Shown piece after piece: positions 1 to 12,304 of a DNA stretch of 64,000 nt (the first letter of the stretch is position 1; every line of letters starts with the position of its first letter). The notes under the pieces were generated by a model. The model made no database searches, was not told the DNA's origin, and saw only the letters and a program-made list of their open reading frames with translations. This DNA is from Myotis daubentonii (lineage: Eukaryota > Chordata > Mammalia > Chiroptera > Vespertilionidae), in the NCBI RefSeq assembly GCF_963259705.1, contig NC_081851.1:58612855-58676854 (forward strand). The letters run 5' to 3'. The translations under genes and the position numbers were made by a program.

Positions 1-2580
1 CCCTTTTCACTCTATCTCACTGGGAGTCAAAGATGCAGGTATGTGAAGATGCCAGTGATACATGAAGAGTTCAAGCAGAATTCCAGCTAAAGAGGCCTCA
101 CCACAGTGGAAAGGGTAACTAACACTGGGAACTTGGGAGTATCCTGTTGGCCTCCCCTCTTAGATACCAGCAACTATTTATCTGTTAGGGACTTCCAAGA
201 AAGACAGTCTTGAAAACTTGTGCCTTAAAGGACACTGTGACAGGAACCAAACCCTTAGGCCATATTTCAGATCACTGGTGTCCCTGTTTTGGAGTCACTT
301 CATTTTTGAGAATGAAGTATTGGTCTCAGGTTGTTCATAGAGTACAGTTTTCCTGGACTGCTTCTTGAGTATCCAAGGCACATCCCAGAGGCACACATAC
401 AACAGTCTCCTAGAATAGCAGTCGCCAACCAGTGGTCCGTGAGGTCTGAAAGGTTGGCGACTGCTGTCCTAGATCACTATCTCCAAAGAATATTCTGGAA
501 GTCACCCAACACTGTACTCCTTCAGAACAGCTGGATCCGATATAATCACCTGACTCCTTACAACATTCCTTAAACAGGAAGACAGTGATCTTTTTCTGCT
601 TAGGTTTTACTAATACTGTGGGAATTCAACACCTCCTAAATGGTGTTATTTTGTTGGCATCACATATACGCAGCCGATTTCCAATAAACTACTTCAGATA
701 AATCACAGGTCTTATCGGTTTACCAAAGTCGATGGAGACTCAAAATCACTTTTCATCTCTTACAGTCTATGGTAAAACATACTTAATTTATAATATACTT
801 TTTAAATTACTAGCTTTCTGTGCATGTGGTTTTATTTTTTAAGTTAATAAATTCAAAATACTTTAGGCATAGTTTTTAATGATTTATACAAAGTATTCTA
901 ATTATTCTCTTACCCTTCTGAAATCTAATGACATGTCCCAAAACCTCTCTGGAGCTACGATCTCCCCACAACACTGCATGGCAAATACATATATTTATAC
1001 ATTTAAATAAATTTAAATTATATGGATTTGAAAGCTAAAGAAGTTTCCTGAAGTCACTGGAGATTAGGTGGTATACTGGAAAACAGATTGGGAATCCCTT
1101 GCTAGGCACACAGGCCTACCAACTTAGTAAGAAATCAGTTTTCAAAACCAGAAAGACACGTGCTTGCTGGGTATTTTCGGAATACAGCAGAAGGACAGGT
1201 TCACACATATCCTTTTCATAGTTCACATGAATCTGATGCCTTCCTTGCTCTGGCACCTGTAGAAGCCATGCTTCTAAGAGAAGAAAACTTCTGCTACACG
1301 AGTGAAGGGTTTAACCAGATCAGTCACGACGAAGTACAGTTGCCCAAGAACTACTTATCCTAATGCAGAAGTATATAAAAATTATCTGAATCTCTTTAAT
1401 AGCATTACTTAGAAGATCAAAAGCATTGTATGTATACATAATATTCATGTAACATCTGTGTTGGACACAACATATTTAGAAGGCAAATCAATGTAAAGTA
1501 TTCGCAAAAGATTCAAGTAGGAAAAACAGCAAAGACCTTGGGGAAGTTATCAATTCATATTGGAAAATATTTTCTCTCTGATATGGATTCCAGTATATAA
1601 GCGAAGAAAAGCTGAAATGCAGCGGCGGGGGGTCTGTAATGCAACCTTCCCAGACACCACCTCAGCATGTCCCTGCCCACTCAACTCACAGGCCATGGAA
1701 GGTACATGCACAGCTTGTGGGCAAAGAGCTTCAGACATCACCGCAAGGCCAGAAACACAGTTGGGAGCAAGACCCTGCATACCTCCTTAAAAAGAAACAG
1801 TATTTTCTAAGCTGGCACCTTCATTTCTGCCATTAACTAGCTGAATGATGTGACTACAATAATAATCACATATGACAAAGCCCAAAATACTACTACAGAA
1901 AAATCAAATATTTTAGCTAAATCTTTGTTAATGGCATGGAGGATCACCTACTCAGTGGTTGCAACCGTACCAAAGCCCAGAGTTAGGGATCTATTTTCCT
2001 TAGTAGGTATCCAGGTGTCCCCTCACCATCTATAACGATGCGTCCAATGGAACTTTCCACAGTGATGAAAATGTTTCTGTGCAGTCTAATGCAGTGGCAA
2101 CTAGCCATCTGTAGCTTCTGAGTGCTCATAATGTGGCCAGTACTCCAGGGAACTGAACTTAATAAGCAGAAAGTTGTGGTTAGTAGCTGTGATGCTAGAT
2201 AATACAGGTAGAGAACAGTTCATTCTTTCTCTACTGATTTCAGGTATCTTTTTAATTACCTAGCAAATTTCCACATAGCAGAGATCTGTTTCTGGATTCT
2301 TTCTGTTCCATTAGTCTATTTGCCTACTCTCAGCCAACTGTGATAGTTTCGTGGTATGTGGAAAGTTTCAGATGACTTTCAGAACCATTTTATCAAGCTC
2401 ATAAATATCATGCTGAAAACCTAAGAGTGCATCAAATTTAGAGGATAATTTGCAGAGAAAGATATTTTTATCCAGTGTTTTCATCTAGAAACATGTCTCT
2501 ATTTTTATAGTTCCGTTTTGTCTTTTAGCCATGTTTTACTTAGCTTCCTGTGCTTTTCTTGCTACATTTATCTACAAAGC
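1..2580. other. Intron 19 / unassigned unique sequence
   Basis: AT-rich sequence without a recognisable exon. The stretch near 1610-1790 is richer in GC and open in several frames but lacks any similarity I recognise. Around 2085-2165 there is text resembling an ancient MER5-type hAT fragment. Apart from the hairpin at 417-465 nothing else stands out. Confidence 0.5.
417..465. repeat. 49-bp near-perfect hairpin, likely hAT remnant
   Basis: AGCAGTCGCCAACC at the left end is the exact reverse complement of GGTTGGCGACTGCT at the right end, with a 21-base loop containing GTGGTCCGTGAGGTC. CCTAGA occurs on both sides, suggesting an eroded target duplication. It resembles the fused ends of a hAT MITE that has lost its middle. 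Confidence 0.6.
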
Positions 2581-2588
2581 ATCTAAGG

Positions 2589-2800
2589 CAGTGGTTCTCA
2601 ACCTTCTGGCCCTTTAAATACAGTTCCTCATGTTGTGACCCAACCATAAAATTATTTTCGTTGCTACTTCATAACTGTAATGTAGCTACTGTTATGAATT
2701 GTAATGTAAATACCTGATATGAAGGATGGTCTTAGGTGACCCCTGTGAAAGGGTCGTTTGGCTGCCAAAGGGGTTGCGACCCACAAGTTGAGAACCGCTG
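2589..2800. mobile_element. hAT MITE (SPIN/URR1-like ends)
   Basis: Terminal inverted repeats CAGTGGTTCTCAACC and GGTTGAGAACCGCTG bound a 212-bp element. The 8-bp target duplication ATCTAAGG is perfect (2581-2588 and 2801-2808). The interior (TTATGAATTGTAATG) differs from canonical SPIN and matches the copy at 24969-25424. No transposase. Confidence 0.9.
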
Positions 2801-3689
2801 ATCTAAGGTTTCTGTTGCTCTTTCGAATAGGGTTTTCCTCCACTGCAGTTTTGATGTGCTTTTGTTGGTTTGAGAGAAAGCGGATCTTTAGAGTGTAGAC
2901 ACTAGTTGTTTATTTAATCCAGTCTGCCCCTTCCTTACATGCTCAGCTAAGGCACTATTTCCTAAACTCTTTTGCAGCCAGAGGTGGCAGAAGTCATTCA
3001 GTGGGGCTCCCAGAAAAATTTTCAGGGAACTGACTTAGTAGGAGGAGGGCCTTTTCTTCCTGCAACTGGGATGTGATGACTGGAGTCCCAGCAGCATCTT
3101 ACTGAGGATGATGGAGTAGAAAGAAAGAAGGATCCTGAGTCCCTGACAACTTTATAATTCCTGTTATTAGTAATACTGAATCCTACTGCCTTACTCAAAC
3201 ACTGCATCAGTGTTATGGATTATTTTCTTGAAGATTTCTAGGTAGACAGTTAAAATGTCTTTTTTGCTTATATGTATTTTCAATTACCACAGTCCTGGCA
3301 TTAAGAACACTTATTTTTACCAGCACTACTTGCCTACCTAACAGACTTTATAATGCTTTTGATTTTTAGTACATCACTGCAACTTCGATACACTGTATCT
3401 GCTAGGTTCAGATCTTTGAGCAGCAGTGTTAAAAAGTACACAGGAATTTGAGGCAAACAGAAAGCCAATGTTGCACTGAGGTGCACAATAAAATAAGCTT
3501 AATTCTACTGCACATAGAATAGGACCTTTAGGTAAGTCAGAACAACTAAACTATTTCAAGGTAAATACACAATTGTCCGTAACTAGAAAATAATTTTGAA
3601 CTTTCATAGATTTATGTTAAATTCATGTTAAAAACACCCCTAGGTACAACCCAGGGCTCATCTAGTTACCGAGAATAATGCTACCTGAG

Positions 3690-3827
3690 ATTTACTTTCT
3701 ATGTATAGGGCATTAAGTTTAAGTTCCTTACATACACTATCAGCTCTAAATCTCATAGCAACCTTGATTAAAGTATAGGAGGCGGATAGGTGAAGTAACT
3801 TCTGAAGTCACATAAAGAAATGGAGGC
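3690..3827 (+). repeat. MIR-like ancient SINE fragment
   Basis: The text shows the MIR pattern of CTCATAGCAACC, GGAGGCGGATAGGTGAAGTAACTT-like order and a GAAGTCACA core. Degenerate, so limits are approximate. Confidence 0.5.
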
Positions 3828-3973
3828 TGGCTGGCTGGCGTGGCTCAGTGGTTGAGCGTCAACCTATGAACCTGCAGGTCATGGTTTGATTCCTGGTCAG
3901 GGCATATGCCCAGGCTGCAGGCTCGATCCCCAGTAGGGAGCACGCAGGAGGTAGCTGATCAATAATTCTCATC
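3828..3973 (+). mobile_element. Ves SINE, left part of split copy
   Basis: tRNA-derived head with GTGGCTCAGTGGTTGAG (A box region) and GGTTTGATTCCTGG (B box region), then GATCCCCAGTAGGGAG and GCAGGAGGTAGC. The copy is broken at CTCATC by an opposite-facing Ves and resumes at 4205. Confidence 0.85.
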
Positions 3974-4204
3974 TTTTTTGTTGTTAATCCTCGCCCGAGG
4001 ATATTTTTCCATTGATTTTTAGGGAAAGTGGGGGAGAGAGGGAAAGACAGAAACATCGATGTGAGAGAAACACATCGATTGGTTGCCTCCTGCACAAGCC
4101 CTGACCAGGGCACAGGCTGGGGAGGAGCCTGCAACCACGGTACGTGCCCTTGACCGGAATTGAACGCACCCACACTCTGTCCACTGAGCCAAACCGGCTG
4201 GGGC
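3974..4204 (-). mobile_element. Ves SINE inserted in another Ves
   Basis: Reverse-oriented copy: begins with the tail (TTAATCCTCGCCCGAGGATA, ATTGATTTTTAG), passes through GGTTGCCTCCTGCAC and ends with GAGCCAAACCGGCTGGGGC. TCTCATC is repeated on both sides as a short target duplication. It is younger than its host SINE. Confidence 0.85.
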
Positions 4205-4275
4205 CTCTCTCATCATTGATGTTTCTATCTCTCTCTCCCTTCTTCTCTGAAATCAATAGAAATATATTAAAAAAC
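4205..4275 (+). mobile_element. Ves SINE, right part of split copy
   Basis: Continues the copy begun at 3828 with CTCATCATTGATGTTTCT, the CT-rich stretch and the tail AAATCAATAGAAATATATTA. Confidence 0.85.
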
Positions 4276-6397
4276 AAAACAGAATTGGAGCCAGAGTTCA
4301 AACCCAGATCAGATGATTCTGGACCAAATTAAACCCAGCACTGAAATCATGCTGATCTCTCACTCATTTCTTTAACACTGACAACGAGCAAAAAGCAATG
4401 TAAAAGTAACATTTAAAAAAAGAAATTTATAAGTAATTAAGGACCTTTTCAGTACATTTTCAAAACAGTACAGGAAAGGCTGAGGTCAAGAAACACTGTA
4501 TGGAAAGGAATAGAACTAAAACCTCCCAAAACTCAAAGCGCAAAAGACTCAGGGATCTTTGAGAACATTAACCAGCAATCTTTAAGTTCTTGTTAGCGCT
4601 AACACCCTTTTGTCATATTAAATCGTACTTGAGAAGCCCAGTATGTAAAGCAAATAAAATCAGATCCATTTGAGCCCCACACCCCAGCCCCAACCCCAAA
4701 TCCTAGGGCTTTGCAGGAGACAAAGTAAAAAGAGCTTCTGAATCCAAAGCCTTAAAAGGATTTCTATAGCAGCAGTTACACAATCAAACTGCTTACACAG
4801 TGAATTTAGGATACAATCACGGATTCATGAATCCTGTAATTTAGTCAAACCACTTTTTAAAATATTTACTAAACACTATGAAGATGGAAGTTCTCATGGG
4901 AAGTGAAATTAAAAAGGTCCTTCTAAACTACATGATGTAATGAGAGGAACAAAATGCCGCAGAGGAGGCCACGGAGGTTTGGAGTGTGTGCTGGAGGGAG
5001 GTTTGAAGATAGTGTGCTCCCAGGGACACCTCGGAAGTGACAGGGCAGAGGCAGCCACCAGGCCAGAAGTGAAAGGCTGGCATGGAGGAAGAGTACACAG
5101 GATGGCTCCACTCACCTCTCTTCCCTTCAACTCCTCAGCCGGCCCACAGAGGCCAGGTTCATGAAGAGCAAATTATTTCTTGGAAGATCACTGGGCCAGG
5201 CCCAGTCACGTACTAGTACAGTAAACAAACCTGATGTGTGTGCTTGTGAGAAGGCATCATTTGCCAGTAACAGCAAATACGAGAGCAGCTTCAGCAGAAA
5301 ATCTGTTCATTCACTCTTAACATAAACCTTTGAGGCAGCACATGGGAGCACTAATCTGTAAAGGCAAATACTGAGCCATGCTCTATCTAAAAGAGGAATG
5401 TCCTTGTTTCTACTGCTCCTGTTTTTTGATTTGCTCCTAACAAGACAAAGATTGTCTTCGAACTAAATGCAAGGGTTTAGAAATGGGAGAGAGAAAAGGC
5501 AAGTGGCATGATATGTGAAAAAGATTAAACCAAAGGTGTGTTCAGCTAGACTCTCCTAGCTGAGGTTTTCCAGAGTCCCAAGGATTGAACAGAGACACAT
5601 CAAAGTTTTAACTCAGTCTGTATCACTTTTAGAAACTACTTAGTTTATGCATGTACTTATACCACACGGTAATTGTATTAATTCAGATTGGCATGCTCAG
5701 AAGGATTAGGACTCAAAACCAAGGACTGTGATAAATGAGCTCCTGCTATAGCTGCCTCACTTTTCTTATTCACCAAATGAGAATGTCGACAAGATAATGC
5801 TTTCTGCCCTTTATATGCTTAACAATTTATGATTCTAAATGAGGTCATACGTTTCTAAAGAACACGCACAAGAGGGAATACACAACAAATCTCTAGATTT
5901 CGAGTTTATGGTAAGTTTTTCTAAATACTGAAATTTTAAGTGGGTAAGGATAAACTTCAGGAAGATTATGAAAGATATCTGGGGTCGGTAGAAAATGGAA
6001 ATACATTTCAATGAATGGAAGAGCAAGTTTTGTGTGTTTATGGAAACTACAACTGGGTTTCTCCCCTAAATCTCTCATAGTTAAACTTTAGGATCAACAT
6101 AAATCAAATCAGAAAAAAAAGCAAAGAACTAAGACTCATAAAGCTCCAAAGCCGGCAAGTCTGAAGTACAATCTGACTGCATGCATCAGTCTATCCAAAG
6201 ACGGTATTATTCAATAGGGGTGTGGGGACGGTGGTCTGCAACGAAAGAGGAGCCACAGAGGCAAATGTGAGCAGTACCCACCTAATGTCCAGAGCAGAGG
6301 GACCGCAACCAAGACCAGCCCCGTGGCAGCTCTCACCCTACTGTGAGCTCACTCACCTTCTGATTATACTCGGATTTCATATGCACTCTTCTGCTTG
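4276..6397. other. Intron 19, unique sequence
   Basis: No exon, RNA gene or clear repeat seen. A moderately GC-rich patch near 4955-5160 is open on both strands but shows no familiar domain. Confidence 0.5.
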
Positions 6398-6545
6398 CAG
6401 GGGTGGGAACCTTTTTTCTGCCAAGGGTCATTTGGATATTTATAACATCATTTGCGGGCCATTCAAAATTATCAACTTAAACATTAGCCTGCTATATTTG
6501 GTCAAACATTTAATTAACTCACCCCTAATGCCTTGGCAGGGGCAG
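6398..6545 (+). mobile_element. hAT-type element fragment
   Basis: Begins CAGGGGTGGGAACC, the end motif of a hAT family, followed by CTGCCAAGGGTCATTTGG and GCGGGCCATTCAAAATTATC. The matching right end was not found, so it is truncated. Confidence 0.65.
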
Positions 6546-7169
6546 ACCAAATAATTTGGCTTAAAGGGAAGTGCTGTCTAGAGGATCCTCACATCCTGTC
6601 CCCTTGGCAATTATGTATCTTACTTTAAATGAATAAACTAGCATTCTGATTATGACCTGGAGTCCTGAGGCTTGCTTACAGAAAGAAAATTTGATTGATC
6701 AGAGGAAACTAGGATTCAGTTCCTTGCCAGTTACAGTTCCTGTTATAAACTGATGTTTTAGACACCAGCTTTGGAGAACTTGGATGATGTAAGTCCGTCT
6801 TTCTAAAATGATCTTGTCTTGTTTCTCAGCTTATGAGACTGCAAGCAAGGTCTTGGCCTGTAATGACCTCCTCAAGCACACCACTGACTGACCAACTGCC
6901 CTCCTCTACCAACTGCTTCTTCATGTGCTTGGGTGCTGGTCATCTTCCCAATTGACATTCCCAGGGAACGTGATGCTGTGAAGAGGGACAAGCTCCAACT
7001 GCCTGGTTATAATTTATCAGAGGGACATATTCTGAAATTCTCAATATGTTTCTGTGGCTATGGTGGTCACTTAAATGCTGACTCCCAACAGAAAAATATT
7101 GGAAATAAAACAGAGAACAGCATTTGTACTTGGAACTCTGAGAGTAGCTCCAGTAGCCACATTTTAGCA

Positions 7170-7330
7170 AAGACCTAATCTTGGCAACAATCCCATAAAG
7201 TAGGAACTATTATAATCTCCAATTTTAAGACAATGGTTTTAAGACTCATAGAAGTTAATTAACTTTCCTAAAGTCATAAATTAATAAGTGGCAGAGCCAG
7301 CATTAGCCCAGTTTTGTCTGTCTTATAGCA
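7170..7330. repeat. MIR-like ancient SINE fragment
   Basis: Contains CAACAATCCCATAAAGTAGG, AACTTTCCTAAAGTCATA and GTGGCAGAGCCAGC, the typical MIR body order. Limits approximate. Confidence 0.55.
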
Positions 7331-7646
7331 GACAACAGATAAGAGAAGTGAACATGAAACTGTAAGACCAGCTGGTGGAAACAGTAAGAAGTGACAGCTG
7401 GGAGCAAAGACAAAACAGATAATTAGAAAAGCAGAGTAATTGAACCTTCCATTACAGCCTCAAACAATACTATAAACTTTAACAGTTCCTAGGGATATCT
7501 CAAAATAATCCTTTGAAGTGCTCGAAAGATAAAAGCTGCCCAATCAGAAAAGGCCAAGTCTCATGCAACTGATAAGCTTGCCATTTTTTAACACTTCCAA
7601 GGTCATTCTCATCCAATGTCACGCATTGCTGCTCCCTTTCTGAATC

Positions 7647-7900
7647 AGTTGTGCTGTAAGAGCACAGTCCAATATTTATATTGATAAATCCAGGCATTAT
7701 CATACATGAGAAAGTTTACTACGATGAGAATAGGATTCAGGTCCCATATCTACCACTGTGTCAGCATGTGACCAGTTGTGCTGTAAGAGCACAGTCCAAT
7801 ATACATATTGATAAATCCAGGCATTATCATACATGAGAAAGTTTACTACGATGAGAATAGGATTCAGGTCCCATATCTACCACTGTGTCAGCATGTGACC
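7647..7900. repeat. Recent 127-bp tandem duplication
   Basis: Two directly adjoining copies, 7647-7773 and 7774-7900, both starting AGTTGTGCTGTAAGAGC and ending GCATGTGACC. They differ only where TATTTATATTG became TATACATATTG. The unit has no transposon ends and no open frame of note. It lies deep in intron 19. Confidence 0.95.
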
Positions 7901-8179
7901 AACAACAAGTCATTTATCTCCTCTGAAACTCGGTATCTTCATCCATAAAATTAATGCTGAGTACGTGCTACCTGTAAAATTTTATACCACAATATTAAAT
8001 TATGCTTGATACAGTCTATTAAAGACATGGACTTTATAAAAAGGCTGAGGTAAAAATTAATTAAGGTAAACTTTGGTAATCTGAAAATTTCTTTCAGTGG
8101 AACATTTTATTTAGTCATGTTGCATAATGAAGTGTTATTATATTACCCTATATCACAAATATTAAAATAATAAATTGAG

Positions 8180-8359
8180 CCTGGCTGGCTTGGCTCAGTG
8201 GTTGACCTATGAACCAGGAGGTCACAGTTGGATTCCCAGTCAGAGCATATGCCCTGTTTGCAGGCTCGATCCCCAGTGTGGGGCATGCAGGAGGCAGCCA
8301 ATCAGTGATTCTCTTATGTTTCTATGTCTCTCTCCCTCTCTGAAATCAATTAAAAAAAA
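8180..8359 (+). mobile_element. Ves SINE
   Basis: Head GCCTGGCTGGCTTGGCTCAG, B-box-like GTTGGATTCCCAG, then GATCCCCAGTGTGGGGC and tail TGAAATCAATTAAAAAAAAT. Part of the tRNA head is deleted between the boxes. A Helitron has inserted in or just after the tail. Confidence 0.85.
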
Positions 8360-8691
8360 TCCTATCTAATAAAAGAGTAATATGCAAATTAACCGTCACT
8401 CTGACACAAAGCCAGCGGCGCCCATAGCCACAAGATGGCAGCGCCAGTCCTCTCAGCCCTGCTGAAGTCCTCCAGTCCCCAGGGTGGCTGCTGAGAGCAG
8501 GGCCCACTTGGCCGTTTGCCTGTGGTGACCCAGGAGCCGCCAAGCAGGCCCCACAGACAGCAGAGAACCACAGGGAGTGGGCCTAAGCCATCAGTAGGAC
8601 ATCCCCTGAGGGCTCCTGGATTGGAGAGGGTACAGGTCAGGCTGAGGGCCCCCCCGCCCCCGTGCACGAATTTCGTGCACCGAGCCTCTAG
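8360..8691 (+). mobile_element. Non-autonomous Helitron (HeliBatN type)
   Basis: The 5' end is TCCTATCTAATAAAAGAG and the 3' end is a GTGCACGAATTTCGTGCAC hairpin followed by CGAGCCTCTAG, then host T. Insertion between A and T without target duplication is as expected for Helitrons. The interior is GC-rich with ACAAGATGGCAGCGCCAG; no Rep or helicase code. Confidence 0.9.
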
Positions 8692-9054
8692 TATATAAAT
8701 AAAAATAGACTGAAAGATAGATTTAAATAAATTAATAAATGATTCATAATTGCTGTCAAGGCAAACAAAAATATTTTGGATGAAGTCTAAAACTTTGAGG
8801 TTGCTTGTAGACCAGATTATAGGTTGATTTTTAGCACATGATACAAAATATACAAAAATGTAAATGTTTCTTCTTCAAAAAGTAAATGGCCTAGGTTTTG
8901 CTTATTAAGAAAAGAAAAATGAATTCTTTTATTACCCTGAAACTATTTTGTGATAAAGGCTGCTAAAGAATCTGTGCCAATAATCGCTAATTCAAGTGAT
9001 TTGCTAATCCTAAATTAATCTCCTGACATCATACATATCAAGCTACCTCATTTT

Positions 9055-9345
9055 CTATAAAAATAATAGTTAACATATAGCAACATATATGTGCCAAGCA
9101 CTATTCTAAGTATTTTATATGGATTAACAAGTTTTAACCAGTGAAGCAGAAACTATTATCCTCATCTTATAGGATACTAGCTGCCTTTCTCGTCGTGTCC
9201 TCAGCTCAAATGTCCTTTTTTAAGACAAGGAACAAATCTTTCATATATTCCCAGTGCCTAGAACATTTATCTCATTAGCAGAGTACCTGCCATAAGGTAA
9301 GTACTCAGTATATTTAAAGAATTGAATCTAATCTTCATTGTAAAG
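9055..9345. repeat. MIR then L2-like fragments
   Basis: GTGCCAAGCACTATTCTAAG and ATTATCCTCATCTTATA are MIR-like. From about 9180, CAGTGCCTAGAACA and AAGGTAAGTACTCAGTA match the 3' end style of L2. Old and degenerate. Confidence 0.5.
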
Positions 9346-10110
9346 TGATAAACTTGTCAATCTGAAATGGCAACAAATTAAAGAAAATGTTAATTTTCTT
9401 AATGCAGACAAATATTTATATAAATTATTTTAGCGGCAGAGAGGCGGTACAGGATGCCAAGGTGGGCAGGAACATGGGACATTTGGGTTAAAAGTGAGTG
9501 ACTGTTTCATTTCTGACTCATTCCATTTTCAAAATGTGTTATTCTAAGGGTTTCTGATAAAAAGTTTTAAGAAACCACCTTAAAATTAGTCCGAGACAAA
9601 CAAGTATTAAACTCCCATCAAAAGGAGAAAGCTGGGGCACAGTGAAAACAGTCCTGAGAGGGAAGTTCATAGCACTACAGGCCTACCTCAAAAAAACAAG
9701 AAAAATTAATAATAAACTATTTTAACCCTACAACTTAAATAATTAGAAAGAGAACAAGAAAAGCACAAAGTAAAAGGAAGGAAACAATAAGGATCAGAGC
9801 AGAAATAAATGAGATAGTGGCTAAAAAAAAAATCTATGAAACCAAGAGCTGGTTCTTTGAAAAGATAAACAAGATTGATGAACTGTTAGCCAGACTCATC
9901 AAGAAACAGAGAGGACCCAAATAAAAAAAATCAAAAATGAAAGTGGTGAAGTAACAACTGACACCACAGAAATGCAAAGGGTTGTAAAAGAAAATATTAT
10001 GAACAACTATATGTCAACAAGCTAGACAATGTAGATGAAATGGACAAATTCCTAAAAACACCCCACAAAAATTTCCCAAAACTGAATCAGGGAAGAATCA
10101 GAAAACATGT

Positions 10111-10111
10111 A

Positions 10112-10155
<44 letters not shown>
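10111..10155. repeat. (AAT)n microsatellite
   Basis: About 14 uninterrupted AAT units inside the L1 body, in the place of a short A-rich stretch of the L1. Confidence 0.95.
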
Positions 10156-10159
<4 letters not shown>

Positions 10160-12304
10160 CAATTCTGAGCAAACAAAAGCCCTGGTCTGGATGGCTTCAT
10201 AGGGGAGTTTTACCAAACCTTCAAAGAACAACTAACCCCTATCCTCCTCAAACTATTCCAAAAAATTCAAGAGGAAGGAACACTTCCAAACTCTTTTTAT
10301 GAGGCCAGCATTATCCTAATTCTAAAACCAGATAAAGGCACTACAAGCCAATATTCCCAATGAACATAGATGCTAAAATCCTCAACAAAATATTAGCAAA
10401 TCAGATCCAGCAATATATTAAAAAGATCATACACCATGACCAAGTGGAATTTATTCCAGGGATGCAAGGCTGGTTCAATATTCACAGATCAATAAACATG
10501 ATACATCACAAACTGAAAGACAAAAATCATGATCATATCAATAGATGCAAAAAAAGCATTCGACAAAACACAACACCCATTTTTGATAAAAACTCTCAGC
10601 AAAGTGGGAATAGAGGGAGCATATCTCAACATAATAAAGGCCATATAATGACAAACCTACAGCCAACATCATACGTAATGGGCAAAAACTAAAACCATTT
10701 CCCCTAAGAACAGGAACAAGATAGGGATGTCTGCTTTCACCACTGTTATTCAACACAGTACTAGAAGTCCTATCCACAGAGATCAGACAAAAGAAGAAAT
10801 AATAGGTATCCAAATTGGAAAGGAGGAAGTAAAACTCTCATTATTCACAAATGACATGATATTGTACACAGAAAACCCTAAAGATTCCAACAAAAACTAC
10901 AAGATTTAATAAAAGAATTCGGCAATGTAGCAGGATACAAAACTAACACCCAGAAATTGATGGCATTTTTATACACCAATAAAGAATTGTCAGAAAGAGA
11001 AACAAAACAATCTCATTTACCATTGTAACAAAAAAATTAAGATACTTAGTGAATAAAGTTAACCAAGGAGGTAAAAGACTTGTACTTGGAAAACTATAGG
11101 ACATTGAAAAAAAGAGATAGAGGAAGACATAAACAAGTGGGAGAATATACTATGTTCATGGATTGGTAGAATTACATCATTAAAATGCCCATACAACCCA
11201 AAGCAATCTACAGATTCAATGCAATCGCTATTAAAATACCAAAGGCATATTTCATAGATCTAGAACAAATACTCCAAATATAGAACCAGAAAAGACCCCG
11301 AATAATTGCACCAATCCTGAGAAAGAATAAAGTTGGAGGAATTACAATACCAGATATCAAGTTATACTACAAAGCCACTGTAATCCAAACAGCTTGGTAC
11401 TGGCATAAGAACAGACATATAATTCAACGGAACAGAACAGAGCCCAGAAATCAACCCAAGCCATTACACTCAAATTAATATTCGACAAAGGAGGCAAGAG
11501 TATACAATGGACTCAAGATTGCTCTTCAATAAATGGTGTTGGGATAATTGGACAGATACTTGCAAAAAAATGAAACTAGACCACTAACTTACACCATACA
11601 CAAGAATAAACTCAAAATGGATAAAAGACTTAGTAAGTAGTCATGAAACCATAAAAATCCTAGAAGAAACCATAGGTAGCAAACTCTTAGACATCTCTCA
11701 TAGCAGTATGTTTACGGATACATCTCACAGGGCAAAGCAAACTAACAAGAAAATAAACAAATGGGACTACATCAAAATAAAAAGCTTCTGTACAGCAAAA
11801 GAAATCAACAAAATAAAAAGGAAGCCCACTGTATGGGAGAACATATTTGACAATGATACATCGGATAAAGGGGTAATATCCAAAATATATAAGGAACTTA
11901 ACAAAGGAAGACAAAACAATCCAATTAAAAAATGGGCAAAGGACCTAAATAGACACTTCTCCAAAGCAGACATAGATGTTCAAGAATCATACGAAAAAAT
12001 ACTCAAAGTCACTGACATCACAGATATGCAAATTAAAATGACAATGAGGTATCACCTCACACCTGTCAGAATGGCTACCATCAATAAATCAACAAATAAC
12101 AAGTGTTCACAAGGATGTGAAAGAAAGGGAACCCTAGTACACTGCTGGTGGGAATGCAGACTGGTGCAGCCATTATAGAAAACAGTATGGACTTTCCTAA
12201 AAAAATTAAATACGGAACTGTCATATGACCCAGTGACCCCACTTCTGGGAATATGTTCTAAGAGACCTGAAACACCAATCAGAAAGAATGTAAGCACCCC
12301 TATA

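Noticed and set aside
4955..5160. Overlapping open frames on both strands
   Set aside because: No splice context for EML4, no domain, no start context; probably chance in a GC-richer patch.
11708..12178. 156-codon open frame
   Set aside because: It is L1 ORF2 C-terminal text (HCWWEC motif), not a host gene; upstream frame is broken.
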